Below, in pieces: positions 18,808 through 28,124 of a stretch of DNA of 64,000 nt. The notes below the pieces were generated by a model. That model made no database searches and was not told where the DNA came from. It saw only the letters and a program-made list of their open reading frames with translations. Source of the stretch: Chloroflexales bacterium ZM16-3 (lineage in GTDB: Bacteria > Chloroflexota > Chloroflexia > Chloroflexales > Chloroflexaceae); the NCBI GenBank assembly GCA_004138175.2, contig RYFE02000016.1, forward strand, positions 45,860 through 109,859, written 5' to 3'. Position 1 is the first letter of the stretch. Every line of letters starts with the position of its first letter. A program made the translations under genes and the position numbers.

Positions 18808-19350
18808 ATGAACAATAGCGGCGCGATCTATATTGAGCATGCCGACCACCGGGCCGTGGCCGCCGCGCTGGGGCAGCTCATGACCGAGCGCGGCTTTGCC
18901 CAGGCCAGCCTGCGCCCCAGCGAGCTGAGCGGCCGAATCATGATCCCCGAGAAGCGCCGCCGCCACTTCTTCCTGATGCCCGCCGCATCCGGCTGGGTCA
19001 CGCTCTGGGAGGACCCGCGCTACTTCGGCGAGCGCGCCCTGGCCAGACAGCTCGCCGCCGCCCTCGGCACGCGCGCCGTCTGGATCGAGGTCAGCGGCAA
19101 CGGTGTGGCCTGGGCCCACGGCATCTACGCCGGAGACCAGACGGTCGAGGAGCGCTACGAGGAGGTCGAGACGACCTTCTACGGCGAGTATGGCGTCATC
19201 CACTTCGCCTTCGACATCGACCGCACCCCCGACGAGCTGATCGCCGCGCTCGGCCTGCCCTACGAGGACTACCACTACGAGGCGGCCCTGCTCGGCGAGC
19301 TGCCTGCCGAGGCCGGAGAGCCGATCCACCTTGCCTTTGAGAAAAGGTAA
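18808..19350 (+). CDS. Conserved-looking hypothetical protein
   Basis: 180 residues, acidic, soluble, no signal peptide or membrane segment. Features: an N-terminal AAALGQLMTERGF helix, a central basic KRRRHFF, then GWVTLWEDPRYF and a C-terminal half rich in Glu and Tyr (EERYEEVETTFYGEYG). I do not recognise the family. The start is fixed by the promoter: the ATG is only 9 bases beyond the -10 box, suggesting a leaderless mRNA. The stop is followed directly by an inverted heptamer repeat that separates it from the glycosyltransferase gene. Confidence 0.7.
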   Translation: MNNSGAIYIEHADHRAVAAALGQLMTERGFAQASLRPSELSGRIMIPEKRRRHFFLMPAASGWVTLWEDPRYFGERALARQLAAALGTRAVWIEVSGNGVAWAHGIYAGDQTVEERYEEVETTFYGEYGVIHFAFDIDRTPDELIAALGLPYEDYHYEAALLGELPAEAGEPIHLAFEKR

Positions 19351-19423
19351 AAGGCAAAAGATAAAAGGTAAAACTTCGCCGAGACACCTTTTGCCTTTTG
19401 CCTTTTGCCTTTTGCCTTTTGCC
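19347..19423. repeat. Inverted AAAGGYAAA / TTTTGCC heptamer repeat
   Basis: The left part (19347-19375) carries AAAAGGTA/AAAAGGCA units; the right part is CCTTTTG x5 (19387-19421). Together they can fold into a hairpin. The right part ends 3 bases before the ATG of the next gene, leaving no ribosome-binding site. Confidence 0.85.
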
Positions 19424-19425
19424 AT

Positions 19426-20676
19426 ATGACATACACCATCCTCATGCTGGCCTCGACCAGCTTCTTCTCAGATTACGGCAACCACGTGCGGATCTGGGAG
19501 GAGTCGCGGGCCATCCAGAAGCTCGGCCACCGCCTGGTGCTGGCCACCTACCATAATGGCGACAACATGCCTGGGATCGACATCCGCCGCTCCTGGGATG
19601 TGCCCTGGATCAAGCGCGCCGTGGTCGGCTCCTCGCGCCACAAGCTCTACCTGGATGTCGGCCTGGGCTGGCGGGCGCTGCGGGTGGCGCTGCGCGAGCG
19701 CCCGACGATCATCCACGCCCACACCCACGAGGCCGCCGCGATCGGCCTGCCCCTGAAGCATCTGCTCGGTGCGCCGCTCATCCTCGACTACCAGGGCAGC
19801 ATGACCAGCGAGATGCTCGACCACGGCTTTGTGAAGCCGAAAAACCCGCTCTACAAGTCGCTGGTAGGAATGGAGGGCTTCCTCAACCGCCAGGCCGACG
19901 CGGTGATGACCAGCACCCACAACGCGGCCGATCTGCTGCGCCGCGCGGGCGCGGTGTCCCCAGGCCGACTCCACGCTGTCACCGACAGCGTCGATACCGA
20001 CCGCTTCCGCCCCTTCGACGGCTCGCCGGCATGGCAATCTCAGCGCGCCGAGCTGCGCGCCCAGCTCAGCATCCCCGAGGGGCGGCGGGTCGTGGTCTAC
20101 ATCGGCCTGCTCGCCCCCTACCAGGGCACCAACGTGCTCATCCAGGCCGCCCAGATCCTCGCCGCCCGCCAGCCCGATGTCCACTTCCTGATCATGGGCC
20201 ACCCTGACCCCCACAGCTACCGGGCCTACGCCGAGTCGCTCGGCGTAGGCGACCGCGTCACCCTGCCCGGTCGGATCATCTACCGCGATCTGCACAGCTA
20301 CCTAGCGCTCGGCGACGTTGCCGTGGCCCCGAAGATGAGCCTCACCGAGGGCAACGGCAAGATTAGCAACTATATGGCTATGGGGCTGCCGGTGGTGGCC
20401 TTCGAGACGCCGGTGAGCCGCGAGATCCTCGGCGAGATCGGGGTCTACGCGCGCCTGGGCAGCGCCGAGGATCTGGCCGAGAAGCTGGAGCTGGCCCTGG
20501 AGGATCGCGCCATGGCTGCCCGCCTCGGCGCTGCGAGCCGCGCCCGCGCCCTGGCCGACTTTTCCTGGGATCGGGCCGCCCGCCAGATCGAGGCGATCTA
20601 CACCCAGGCCATCGCCCGCCGTCGCGGCGCGGGGCACCCCGAGGATGAGGTTGCTTCCGAGCCCCCCCCGCGCTAA
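19426..20676 (+). CDS. Glycosyltransferase family 4
   Basis: 416 residues from ATG 19426 (MTYTILMLAS). It shows the GT-B fold: an N-terminal acceptor domain with FFSDYGNHVRIWEE and IIHAHTHEAA, and a C-terminal donor domain with VVYIGLLAPYQGTNVLI and the E-x7-E-like stretch ... LTEGNGKISNYMAMGLPVVAFE that binds the nucleotide sugar. It transfers a sugar from a nucleotide donor to an unknown acceptor, probably lipid or polysaccharide. The start has no Shine-Dalgarno because a heptamer repeat abuts it. Confidence 0.85.
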   Translation: MTYTILMLASTSFFSDYGNHVRIWEESRAIQKLGHRLVLATYHNGDNMPGIDIRRSWDVPWIKRAVVGSSRHKLYLDVGLGWRALRVALRERPTIIHAHTHEAAAIGLPLKHLLGAPLILDYQGSMTSEMLDHGFVKPKNPLYKSLVGMEGFLNRQADAVMTSTHNAADLLRRAGAVSPGRLHAVTDSVDTDRFRPFDGSPAWQSQRAELRAQLSIPEGRRVVVYIGLLAPYQGTNVLIQAAQILAARQPDVHFLIMGHPDPHSYRAYAESLGVGDRVTLPGRIIYRDLHSYLALGDVAVAPKMSLTEGNGKISNYMAMGLPVVAFETPVSREILGEIGVYARLGSAEDLAEKLELALEDRAMAARLGAASRARALADFSWDRAARQIEAIYTQAIARRRGAGHPEDEVASEPPPR

Positions 20677-20685
20677 GCACCCACC

Positions 20686-20714
20686 TTGCCCCTGGCGATA
20701 TTCTCGCGTAGAAT
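20686..20714 (+). promoter_or_regulatory. Sigma-70-like promoter of the acyl-CoA dehydrogenase gene
   Basis: TTGCCC (20686-20691), 17-base spacer, TAGAAT (20709-20714), then a 45-base leader with AAGGAGGT before the ATG at 20760. Confidence 0.55.
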
Positions 20715-20759
20715 AAGCCCGATTTAACCCTCAATACAGCGTCACAAGGAGGTAGCGCC

Positions 20760-21902
<1,143 letters not shown>

Positions 21903-21911
21903 CCAATGCAA

Positions 21912-21957
21912 AATGCAAAATGCAAAATGCAGAATTCTGCATTTTGCATTTTGCATT
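21912..21957. repeat. Perfect 46-bp palindrome of TGCAAAA heptamers
   Basis: Both halves are exact reverse complements about the centre GAATTC; each holds repeated TGCAAAA units. It starts 10 bp after the acyl-CoA dehydrogenase stop and may serve as its transcript end. Confidence 0.95.
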
Positions 21958-21978
21958 CTTATAGGCGACAGCCCGCGT

Positions 21979-23727
21979 ATGACAAACCCCTTCACCCCCG
22001 AGTCGCTTGACTCCCTGCTTGTGCCGGGGGTGGCCGAGCGCTGGGCGGCGGTGCAGGAGCGGCTGCACCCGGCCCTGGTGGGTCTGGCCGAGCGGGTGCG
22101 GGCTACGGCGGCGGCCGAGCAGCCACGGATCTGGCCGCTCTACGAGGTGAGCTTCAAGGCGCAGCGCTACCTCAACCGGGGCCAGGGACAGCGCGACCCG
22201 ATCGATGACTACTGGGTGGCCTTCGACCGCGCCCCGCGCGGGGCTGGCGTGCTGGTGGCGGTCAGCGGGACCGAGCGGGCCATCCTGGTCGGCCTCCAGC
22301 TCTGGCGCTCGCGCAAAGACGACCTGGCCTCGCTCTGGGGCGGCGCCCGCCCGGTCTGGCAGCCCATCGTCGAGCGGATCGAGCGCGAGGGCGCGGCGCG
22401 CTTCGCTGAGTCCAGGAGTCGGGAGTCGGGAGCCGGGAGTCGGGGGGCCAGCCCCGACTCCCGGCTCCCGACTCCTGACTCCTGGATCGACCGCTACCTC
22501 ACCTCACGCGGGGCGGGCTACCTCTGGGCGGGATTCGTCTACCCCTGGGAGTCGCTGCCCGAGGATCTGGCCGAGCGCCTGGCCGCCGACGTGCTGGCCC
22601 TGCTGCCGCTGAACGAGGCGCTGATGGAGCAGGCCGAGGCCGACGACCCAGCCAGCCCGGCGGTGCTACGCGAGGCCCGGCCCGGCTACGGCGGCGAGCC
22701 GCCCCCCGTCGAGACGATCATCGAGCGGGTGCGCGCCCGTGGATTCACCATCTCCGACCTGCTGCTGCGCAGCTACCACCTGGCCCTTCAGACCCGGCCG
22801 CTGGTGATCCTGCCCGGCATCAGCGGCACCGGGAAGACCCGGCTGACCCGCCTGTACGCCGACGCGGCCCACGGGATCGCGCCCGGCCGCGACAACCCCT
22901 ACTACATGGTTGTCTCCGTGCAGCCCGACTGGCATAGCGCCCGCGACCTGCTGGGCTACTACAACGCGCTCACCGGCGACTACCACGCCAGCGCCTTCAC
23001 CCGCTTTCTGCTGCGGGCCGCCGCCGACCCTCAGCAGACCTACTACGTCTGCCTGGATGAGCTAAACCTGGCTCGCCCTGAGTACTACCTGGCGCCCATC
23101 CTCTCGGCAATGGAGACCCTGGAGGGCACCTTCGACCTGGGCACGCCGATGGCCGAGGCGCCTATGGCGGGCGGCGGCGGCATCCACAGCCCGCTGCGCC
23201 TGCCGGTGAACCTGCGCATCACCGGGACGGTCAATGTGGACGAGAGCACCTTCGCCCTGAGCGACAAGCTGCTTGACAGAGCCAACCTGATCGAGCTGAC
23301 GGATGTGGATCTGGTGGCGTTTCGGGCCAGCTACGGCGGCCCGGTGGACGATGAGGTCTGGGCGATGATCACGGCGGTGCAGCCAATCGCCACAGATGCA
23401 GGGCACCCCTTCGGCTACCGGGCGATCAGCGAGATGCTGCGCTTCGTGGAGCAGGCCCGGGGCACGCTACCGCCGCTGGCGGCCCTAGACCTCCAGATCA
23501 AGCAGAAGGTGCTGCCGCGCCTGCGCGGCGAGGACTCCCCGCGCCTGCGGCGGGCGCTCGCGGCGCTGCTGGGCATGGCCCTGGGGGTGGAGCAGCGGGC
23601 ATGGGGCAAGGCGGCCAACGTGAGCGCCGATCAGCTGGCCGCCGCGCCCTACCCCGAGAGCGCCGCCAAGCTGCGGCGCATGCTGGAGCGGCTCGACCAG
23701 GACGGCTTCACCGATTTTTACGCGTGA
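21979..23727 (+). CDS. McrB-like AAA+ ATPase (orphan)
   Basis: 582 residues from ATG 21979 (MTNPFTPESL). Residues 1-150 form an uncharacterised N-terminal domain with YEVSFKAQRYLN and DDYWVAFDR. Walker A is PGISGTGKTRL (about 277-287), Walker B is CLDELNLARPEYY (about 358-370), and the sensor-type stretch is GTVNVDESTFALSDKLLDRAN. The ATPase is of the McrB/MoxR branch. Classical McrB works with the nuclease McrC, but no mcrC-like gene lies downstream. Residues about 145-170 are encoded by an inserted heptamer palindrome (22412-22485), so the protein carries a repeat-derived linker between its two domains. Confidence 0.75.
   Translation: MTNPFTPESLDSLLVPGVAERWAAVQERLHPALVGLAERVRATAAAEQPRIWPLYEVSFKAQRYLNRGQGQRDPIDDYWVAFDRAPRGAGVLVAVSGTERAILVGLQLWRSRKDDLASLWGGARPVWQPIVERIEREGAARFAESRSRESGAGSRGASPDSRLPTPDSWIDRYLTSRGAGYLWAGFVYPWESLPEDLAERLAADVLALLPLNEALMEQAEADDPASPAVLREARPGYGGEPPPVETIIERVRARGFTISDLLLRSYHLALQTRPLVILPGISGTGKTRLTRLYADAAHGIAPGRDNPYYMVVSVQPDWHSARDLLGYYNALTGDYHASAFTRFLLRAAADPQQTYYVCLDELNLARPEYYLAPILSAMETLEGTFDLGTPMAEAPMAGGGGIHSPLRLPVNLRITGTVNVDESTFALSDKLLDRANLIELTDVDLVAFRASYGGPVDDEVWAMITAVQPIATDAGHPFGYRAISEMLRFVEQARGTLPPLAALDLQIKQKVLPRLRGEDSPRLRRALAALLGMALGVEQRAWGKAANVSADQLAAAPYPESAAKLRRMLERLDQDGFTDFYA
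22412..22485. repeat. GGGAGTC palindrome inside the McrB-like gene
   Basis: 34-bp arms (22412-22445 and 22452-22485) with one mismatch, built of GGGAGTC heptamers. It is read in frame and encodes SRESG...PDSRLPTPDSW-like residues between the N-terminal and AAA+ domains. Confidence 0.9.
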
Positions 23728-23744
23728 GCGTAGAAAGAAATGTG

Positions 23745-23825
23745 GCAGTATCACACAAGGAACGCTGTCACGCTGAGCGAAGCGAAGCGTCCCGGTCGGG
23801 ATTCTTCGCTTCGCTCAGAATGACA
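23745..23825. mobile_element. Degenerate copy of the 114-bp MITE family
   Basis: The left end, GCAGTATCACACAAGGAACG, resembles the ends of the copies at 48007 and 54612. The core inverted repeat (23766-23825) contains GAGCGAAGCGAAG and its complement. The right terminus is missing and replaced by a separate palindrome. No target duplication is seen. Confidence 0.6.
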
Positions 23826-23874
23826 GTGTGACGCAAAAGTGTGCCAGCGAAGCTGGCACACTTTTGCGTCACAC
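23826..23874. repeat. Perfect 23-bp hairpin with GAA loop
   Basis: Arms 23826-23848 and 23852-23874 are exact complements around GAA. It lies between convergent genes and is a possible bidirectional transcript end. The loop is the same as in the hairpin at 34819-34869. Confidence 0.9.
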
Positions 23875-23897
23875 TACACATTTTCAGGGTGCCAGCG

Positions 23898-24533
23898 CTA
23901 CGCCAGCCGCAGCACTGACAGAGCGCGGATGGCTGCGGGCTCGCAGGCCACCTCGACCCAGGTGCAGCCGCGGTCGTCGGAGCGCAGCAGCTGCCCGGTG
24001 TTAGTGCCAGCCCAGCAGATATCCATGTGGTAGCTGGAGGGAGCTAGGACGGTGATCGCCCCCTGGAGGGGCACGCTGAATGTGGGCGGCTGCCAGCTGC
24101 CCCCGCCGTCCTCGCTGCGCAGCAGGGTGGTGCCGTCAGCGATGGCGGCGAGCAGAGTCTCCTGCTTGCCAGCCAGCATGGCCAGCGCATCAGCGCCGGG
24201 TGCCGGCGGGTGCGCGCCCGTCCACTGGGCCATACCCTGAGCGGTAGCGATCAGCGGGCGGGTGCTCTCACGGAGGTCGCGCAGCGCCTCGGCCTCAGCC
24301 TTGGGCGCCGCCCCCCAGCTCTGGCCGCCATCGGCGCTGCTCAGCGCCTCGCCATTGGCCAGGCCGACGATCACCGCCAGGGCACCCTCATCGCCGTCGG
24401 CGGCAATGATCCCCAGCACCCTCCGACCCATCAGCGTGTGGCCCACCCGCCGCCAGTGCCCCGTCGCACCAGGGTCACTGTATGTTGCCAGCCCGTCATC
24501 GGTGCCGACGTAGACTATTCCGGCCTTTGCCAT
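23898..24533 (-). CDS. Asp-box (BNR) beta-propeller-like protein
   Basis: 211 residues. Three Asp-box motifs S-x-D-x-G-x-x-W are visible: SADGGQSW, RSEDGGGSW and RSDDRGCTW. The protein opens VYVGTDDGLATY, a typical propeller-blade start. Such repeats occur in sialidases, sortilins and Ycf48-like assembly factors; at 211 residues this holds only about half a propeller, so it may dimerise or be a shortened form. It has no signal peptide, so it is probably cytoplasmic. No enzymatic residues are evident. Confidence 0.7.
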   Translation of the reverse strand: MAKAGIVYVGTDDGLATYSDPGATGHWRRVGHTLMGRRVLGIIAADGDEGALAVIVGLANGEALSSADGGQSWGAAPKAEAEALRDLRESTRPLIATAQGMAQWTGAHPPAPGADALAMLAGKQETLLAAIADGTTLLRSEDGGGSWQPPTFSVPLQGAITVLAPSSYHMDICWAGTNTGQLLRSDDRGCTWVEVACEPAAIRALSVLRLA

Positions 24534-24543
24534 ACAAACTCCT

Positions 24544-24588
24544 CAATGCAACATGCAACATGCACATGATGTTTTGCATGTTGCATTG
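24544..24588. repeat. Inverted repeat of ATGCAAC units
   Basis: Arms CAATGCAACATGCA (24544-24557) and its exact complement (24575-24588), between two minus-strand genes 59 bp apart. The unit is 7 bases. Confidence 0.85.
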
Positions 24589-24592
24589 ATCA

Positions 24593-25030
24593 TCACCCCT
24601 CTAGACGCGCCTTCAGTTGGGCAAGAGACTGCTCAAGGTCGGCCTGGTTCTGACGCTCGACAAAGAGCCTATCGGCGATCGCACCAAGGAATGCCCCGCC
24701 GGGCACCACATACTCCACCCGGACGCGCACCAGTGTCCCGCTCATCTCCGGCGAGAGCCGCCAGTCCCATGCGTTCGTCAGGTCGCCGCTGCCCTCCTCA
24801 CGCAGGTAGCGCCCCGGCTCCAGGGCGGCGAAGACCGTCCGCCCGTGGAAGGTAAGCTTTCCCGCCATCTTAAACGTCCACTCGAACGAGTCACCGAGGC
24901 CCAGCCCCGTCACGTTATGCACCTCCGCAAGGCCGGCTATCCAGGCTGGCGCTTCCTCGACCTGGAGCAGCGCGGCGAACACATCATCGACGGGGACGTT
25001 GATGAAGGTCTCGTGCTCGACAGATGACAT
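24593..25030 (-). CDS. SRPBCC-family protein (CoxG/polyketide-cyclase-like)
   Basis: 145 residues. It starts MSSVEHETFINVPVDDVFAAL, the usual first strand and helix of the START/SRPBCC fold, and ends in a long amphipathic helix. The middle alternates hydrophobic strands (DSFEWTFKMAGKLTFHG, TLVRVRVEYVVPGG). The fold binds hydrophobic ligands in a cavity; the ligand here is unknown. GGAGGTGC precedes the ATG at 25030. No CO dehydrogenase genes are nearby, so a CoxG role is not implied. Confidence 0.75.
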   Translation of the reverse strand: MSSVEHETFINVPVDDVFAALLQVEEAPAWIAGLAEVHNVTGLGLGDSFEWTFKMAGKLTFHGRTVFAALEPGRYLREEGSGDLTNAWDWRLSPEMSGTLVRVRVEYVVPGGAFLGAIADRLFVERQNQADLEQSLAQLKARLEG

Positions 25031-25196
25031 GGGGCACCTCCTTGTGCTGGGCTACTTGTGCATCATCAGGTGATCGATGCGCTATGGCCCCCCCTGGATC
25101 GCCTCGGGATGCACTGCGCCCAAATCGCATGAGCGCCAGGGTAGCATAGCATTGTAGGCGGCCCGGCGTCAATCAGCGAGAGAGCGAATCTCCCCA

Positions 25197-28103
25197 TCAC
25201 ACGATCAGCCCAAGCTCCCTGGCCCGCTTGAGCGCCTGGGTGCGGCTGAGGACATCGAGCTTGCCGTAGATATTATTGATATGCTTCTTGACGGTGCTGA
25301 TCCCGACGATCAGGCGGTCGGCGATGTCATGGTTCGAGAGGCCGGCCGCCACGAGGGCGAGCACCTCAAGCTCGCGCGGGGTGAGCGGCTCGACCAGCGC
25401 GTCGGCGGGCGAGCGCGCGGGGGCGGGGGAGGAGGGAAGCACGGCGAGGATGCGGTCGAGATAGGCCAGGGTGCGCCGGGAGGCTGCGTCGGCCCTGGGG
25501 GCCAGGGCGAGCCGACAGTCGCTCAGGAGGGCGCGCATCGGCTCGCCCATATCGGCGAAGCTGCGCAGGTAGCCTTCGGGCTCGGCGAGGGCCAGGGCGC
25601 GCAGCAGGGCTGCGCGGGCAGCGGGGCCGTCACCGGCCCCGGCGGCGGCCAGGGCGCCAAGCGCCTCGATCTCGATCAGAGAGCCGCGGCGACCCTCGGC
25701 CTCGGCCAGCGCACGCAGGCGACCGAGCAGGTGGCGGGCCTCGGCGGGGCGCTCCTGGGCCAGGCGCAGCTGGGCCAGGGCCAGGTAGTCGATCTCCTCA
25801 AGGTAGCTCAGGGGGCCATCAAGCATCAGGCGACGGCCCTGATCCCAGGCGGCGGCATCGGCCAGATCCCCGAGGGTCAGAGCCAGGCGCGCCTGCTCGG
25901 CACCGAGCCAGTCGGCCAGACGCGACACGCCGGTGGAGCGGGCGAAGGCCATGGCCTCCGCTATCGTCGACCGGGCGGCGGCGGCCTCGCCCCTGGCGCG
26001 CTGGAGCCGGGCGACCCCGATCGGCCCCATCATCAAGATCTCCACGTTGGCCCCCTGGCGACCAAGGCGCATGCCGTCGGCGAAGAGCGATTCGGCAGCG
26101 TCAAGCTCATTCCACTCGTAGCGCAGCAGCCCGAGGCCGATGTATGCCGTGCCGGCAACCGGCACCGGCCGACCAACGAGCGGGTCGCTGGCGGGGTACA
26201 GCCGCGCCCCAAGGTTGATCGCCTCTTGGTAAGTGCGTGCGGCGCGGTGGAGCTGTCCGATCCGGCCATAGAGCTCGCCGAGCTGGCGCAGGGCGAAGAT
26301 CGCAATGATCGGCAGGTCGGCGACCTGGCCGGCGCGGGCGGCCTCGCCCAAGGCGATCTCGGCACTGGCCATATCTCCGCTGATGTAGGCCGAGCTGCCG
26401 AGCATCAGCGCGACCACCCCGCGCACGATCACGCTGTCGCCAGGCAGCTCGGCCAGGGCCGCGCTGGCCAGATCCACCGTCTGCGCGGCGTCACGGCGCA
26501 GGCCAGACACCGTGGCCCGGATGGCCAGCGACTCGCTGCGCAGGTTGCGCGGGGTGAAGGGCGCGGTGAGCGGCGTGGGCGTGTCGGGGTCGCCATCGCT
26601 GGCGGCGAGGATCTGGGCGACCCGACCGAGGGGCGTCTCGACCGCATCGAATTGGCCAGAGACAGCCTGGGCCCAGGCATCGATCAGACAGAGGCCAGGG
26701 CGGGCGCGGGCCAAATCCTCGGGCAGGGTGCGCAGCCAGCCCAGCACCGTGGCAACCTCGCTGCGCAGCAGAAGCGGGCGGCCCTCCTGCTCGATCAGAG
26801 CTGCGGCCTGCTCAAAGTCCCCGGCGGCCAGCAGGTGGCCCACCGCCTCAGCGGGCATGCCAGCGGCGGCGTACCAGGCGGCGGCACGCCGGTGCAGCTG
26901 CGGCTCAAGCTGCGGCTCCTCGCGGCGCAGGCGCGCGCGCAGGAACTCGGCGAAGAGCGCGTGGTAGCGATACCAGCGCCGCTCCTGGTCAAGCGGCAGC
27001 AGGAAGAGACCGGCACGCTCAAGCTCATCCAAGGTCTGCTCCGAGGTGTGCGGCGTGCCGTCGCTCTGGCGCAGGATCGCGTCGCAGATCTCGGCGCAGA
27101 GCATATCGAGGATGCTGGTGGCCATCAGGAAGCGGCGGCGTGCGGCTGGCTGACGGGCCAGCACCTCCTCGGCAAGATAGTCGACGAGGTGGCGGTTGCT
27201 GCCGGCAAAGGCAGCGATCATCTGGCGGGGGATGCCGCCCTCGCGGAGCGAGAGCACAGCGAGCTGGAGGGCACCGGGCCAGCCCTCGGTGCGCGCGGCG
27301 AGCTCGGCCACATCGTCGGGCACGAGGGCGAGCCCGTGGGCGTGCAGGAAGGCGGCCGTCTCAGCCTGCGAGAAGCGCAGGTCGGCGGCGCGCAACTCGG
27401 CCAGATGGCCGCCCACCCGCAGGCGGGCGAGGGGCAGGGGCGGCTCGCTGCGGCTGAGGATCGCCAGGCGGGCCAGCGGCGGCAGATGCTCGATCAGCGT
27501 GGCCAGCCCGACGTGAATGTCGGGGTCGGCGATCACATGGTAGTCGTCGAGCACCAGCAGGCATGGCCCAGGCAGCCCAGCCAGATCATCGAGCAGCGCG
27601 CCGATCACCACATCCAGGGCGGGGGGCTGGGGCGACTGGAGCATCGAGCGAGCGTGGTCGCCGATGCCGGGGAAGGCGCGCGAGAGGGCGGCCAGCAGTG
27701 CCACCCAGAAGCGAGTCGGGTCGTTATCGCGGGCGTCGAGCGAGAGCCAGGCAGGGGTCGGGGGTCGGGGGTCGGGAGTCGGGAGTCGGGAGTCGGGAGT
27801 CGGGAGTCGGGAGTCGGGAGTCGGGAGTCGGGAGTCGGGAGTCGGAAGTCGGGGGTCGGGAAGCAGATCGTGCGCCGGGTGGCCCGACTCCTGACTCCCG
27901 ACTCCCGACTCCCAGGCGAGCCAGCTTGTGAGCAGCGTCGTCTTGCCGAAACCGGCGGGGGCGACGATCAGGAGCAGGCGGGCCTCGGCGGCGGCGGAGA
28001 GGCGCACGAGCAGCGGCCCGCGATCGATGACGGCGGCGGGCATGGGCGGCGGGCTCAGCTTGGCGACGAGCAGCGGTGTTGCCATGAGCAGTGGGGACGG
28101 CAC
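25197..28103 (-). CDS. MalT-like STAND ATPase LuxR-family regulator, with repeat-derived insert
   Basis: 968 residues from GTG 28103; an ATG at 28085 is an equal choice since neither has a ribosome site. Layout: Walker [11 protein letters not shown] (residues 48-57), a STAND NTPase with LLVLDDYH as Walker B, a helical-repeat (TPR) region from about 470 to 880, and a C-terminal LuxR helix-turn-helix (LTPRELEVLALVAAGLSNHDIA ... STVKKHINNIYGKL). This type of regulator is activated by an inducer together with ATP. Residues 64-117 are encoded by a GGGAGTC array and interrupt the ATPase just after Walker A, before the conserved WLSLD strand. The paralogue at 57255 has only six residues there. Confidence 0.9.
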   Translation of the reverse strand: MPSPLLMATPLLVAKLSPPPMPAAVIDRGPLLVRLSAAAEARLLLIVAPAGFGKTTLLTSWLAWESGVGSQESGHPAHDLLPDPRLPTPDSRLPTPDSRLPTPDSRLPTPDPRPPTPAWLSLDARDNDPTRFWVALLAALSRAFPGIGDHARSMLQSPQPPALDVVIGALLDDLAGLPGPCLLVLDDYHVIADPDIHVGLATLIEHLPPLARLAILSRSEPPLPLARLRVGGHLAELRAADLRFSQAETAAFLHAHGLALVPDDVAELAARTEGWPGALQLAVLSLREGGIPRQMIAAFAGSNRHLVDYLAEEVLARQPAARRRFLMATSILDMLCAEICDAILRQSDGTPHTSEQTLDELERAGLFLLPLDQERRWYRYHALFAEFLRARLRREEPQLEPQLHRRAAAWYAAAGMPAEAVGHLLAAGDFEQAAALIEQEGRPLLLRSEVATVLGWLRTLPEDLARARPGLCLIDAWAQAVSGQFDAVETPLGRVAQILAASDGDPDTPTPLTAPFTPRNLRSESLAIRATVSGLRRDAAQTVDLASAALAELPGDSVIVRGVVALMLGSSAYISGDMASAEIALGEAARAGQVADLPIIAIFALRQLGELYGRIGQLHRAARTYQEAINLGARLYPASDPLVGRPVPVAGTAYIGLGLLRYEWNELDAAESLFADGMRLGRQGANVEILMMGPIGVARLQRARGEAAAARSTIAEAMAFARSTGVSRLADWLGAEQARLALTLGDLADAAAWDQGRRLMLDGPLSYLEEIDYLALAQLRLAQERPAEARHLLGRLRALAEAEGRRGSLIEIEALGALAAAGAGDGPAARAALLRALALAEPEGYLRSFADMGEPMRALLSDCRLALAPRADAASRRTLAYLDRILAVLPSSPAPARSPADALVEPLTPRELEVLALVAAGLSNHDIADRLIVGISTVKKHINNIYGKLDVLSRTQALKRARELGLIV
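27753..27914. repeat. In-frame GGGAGTC array within the LuxR gene
   Basis: Tandem GGGAGTC/GGGGGTC units, plus a shorter complementary set at 27886-27912, form a large hairpin. On the coding (minus) strand three units make seven codons, giving the peptide period RLPTPDS. Confidence 0.92.
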
Positions 28104-28124
28104 TCAACAATCAACAATCAACAC

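Noticed and set aside
27753..27914. CRISPR-like or intein-like element in the LuxR gene.
   Set aside because: Units are only 7 bases with no spacers, and the encoded peptide has no intein splicing motifs; it is a simple heptamer array.
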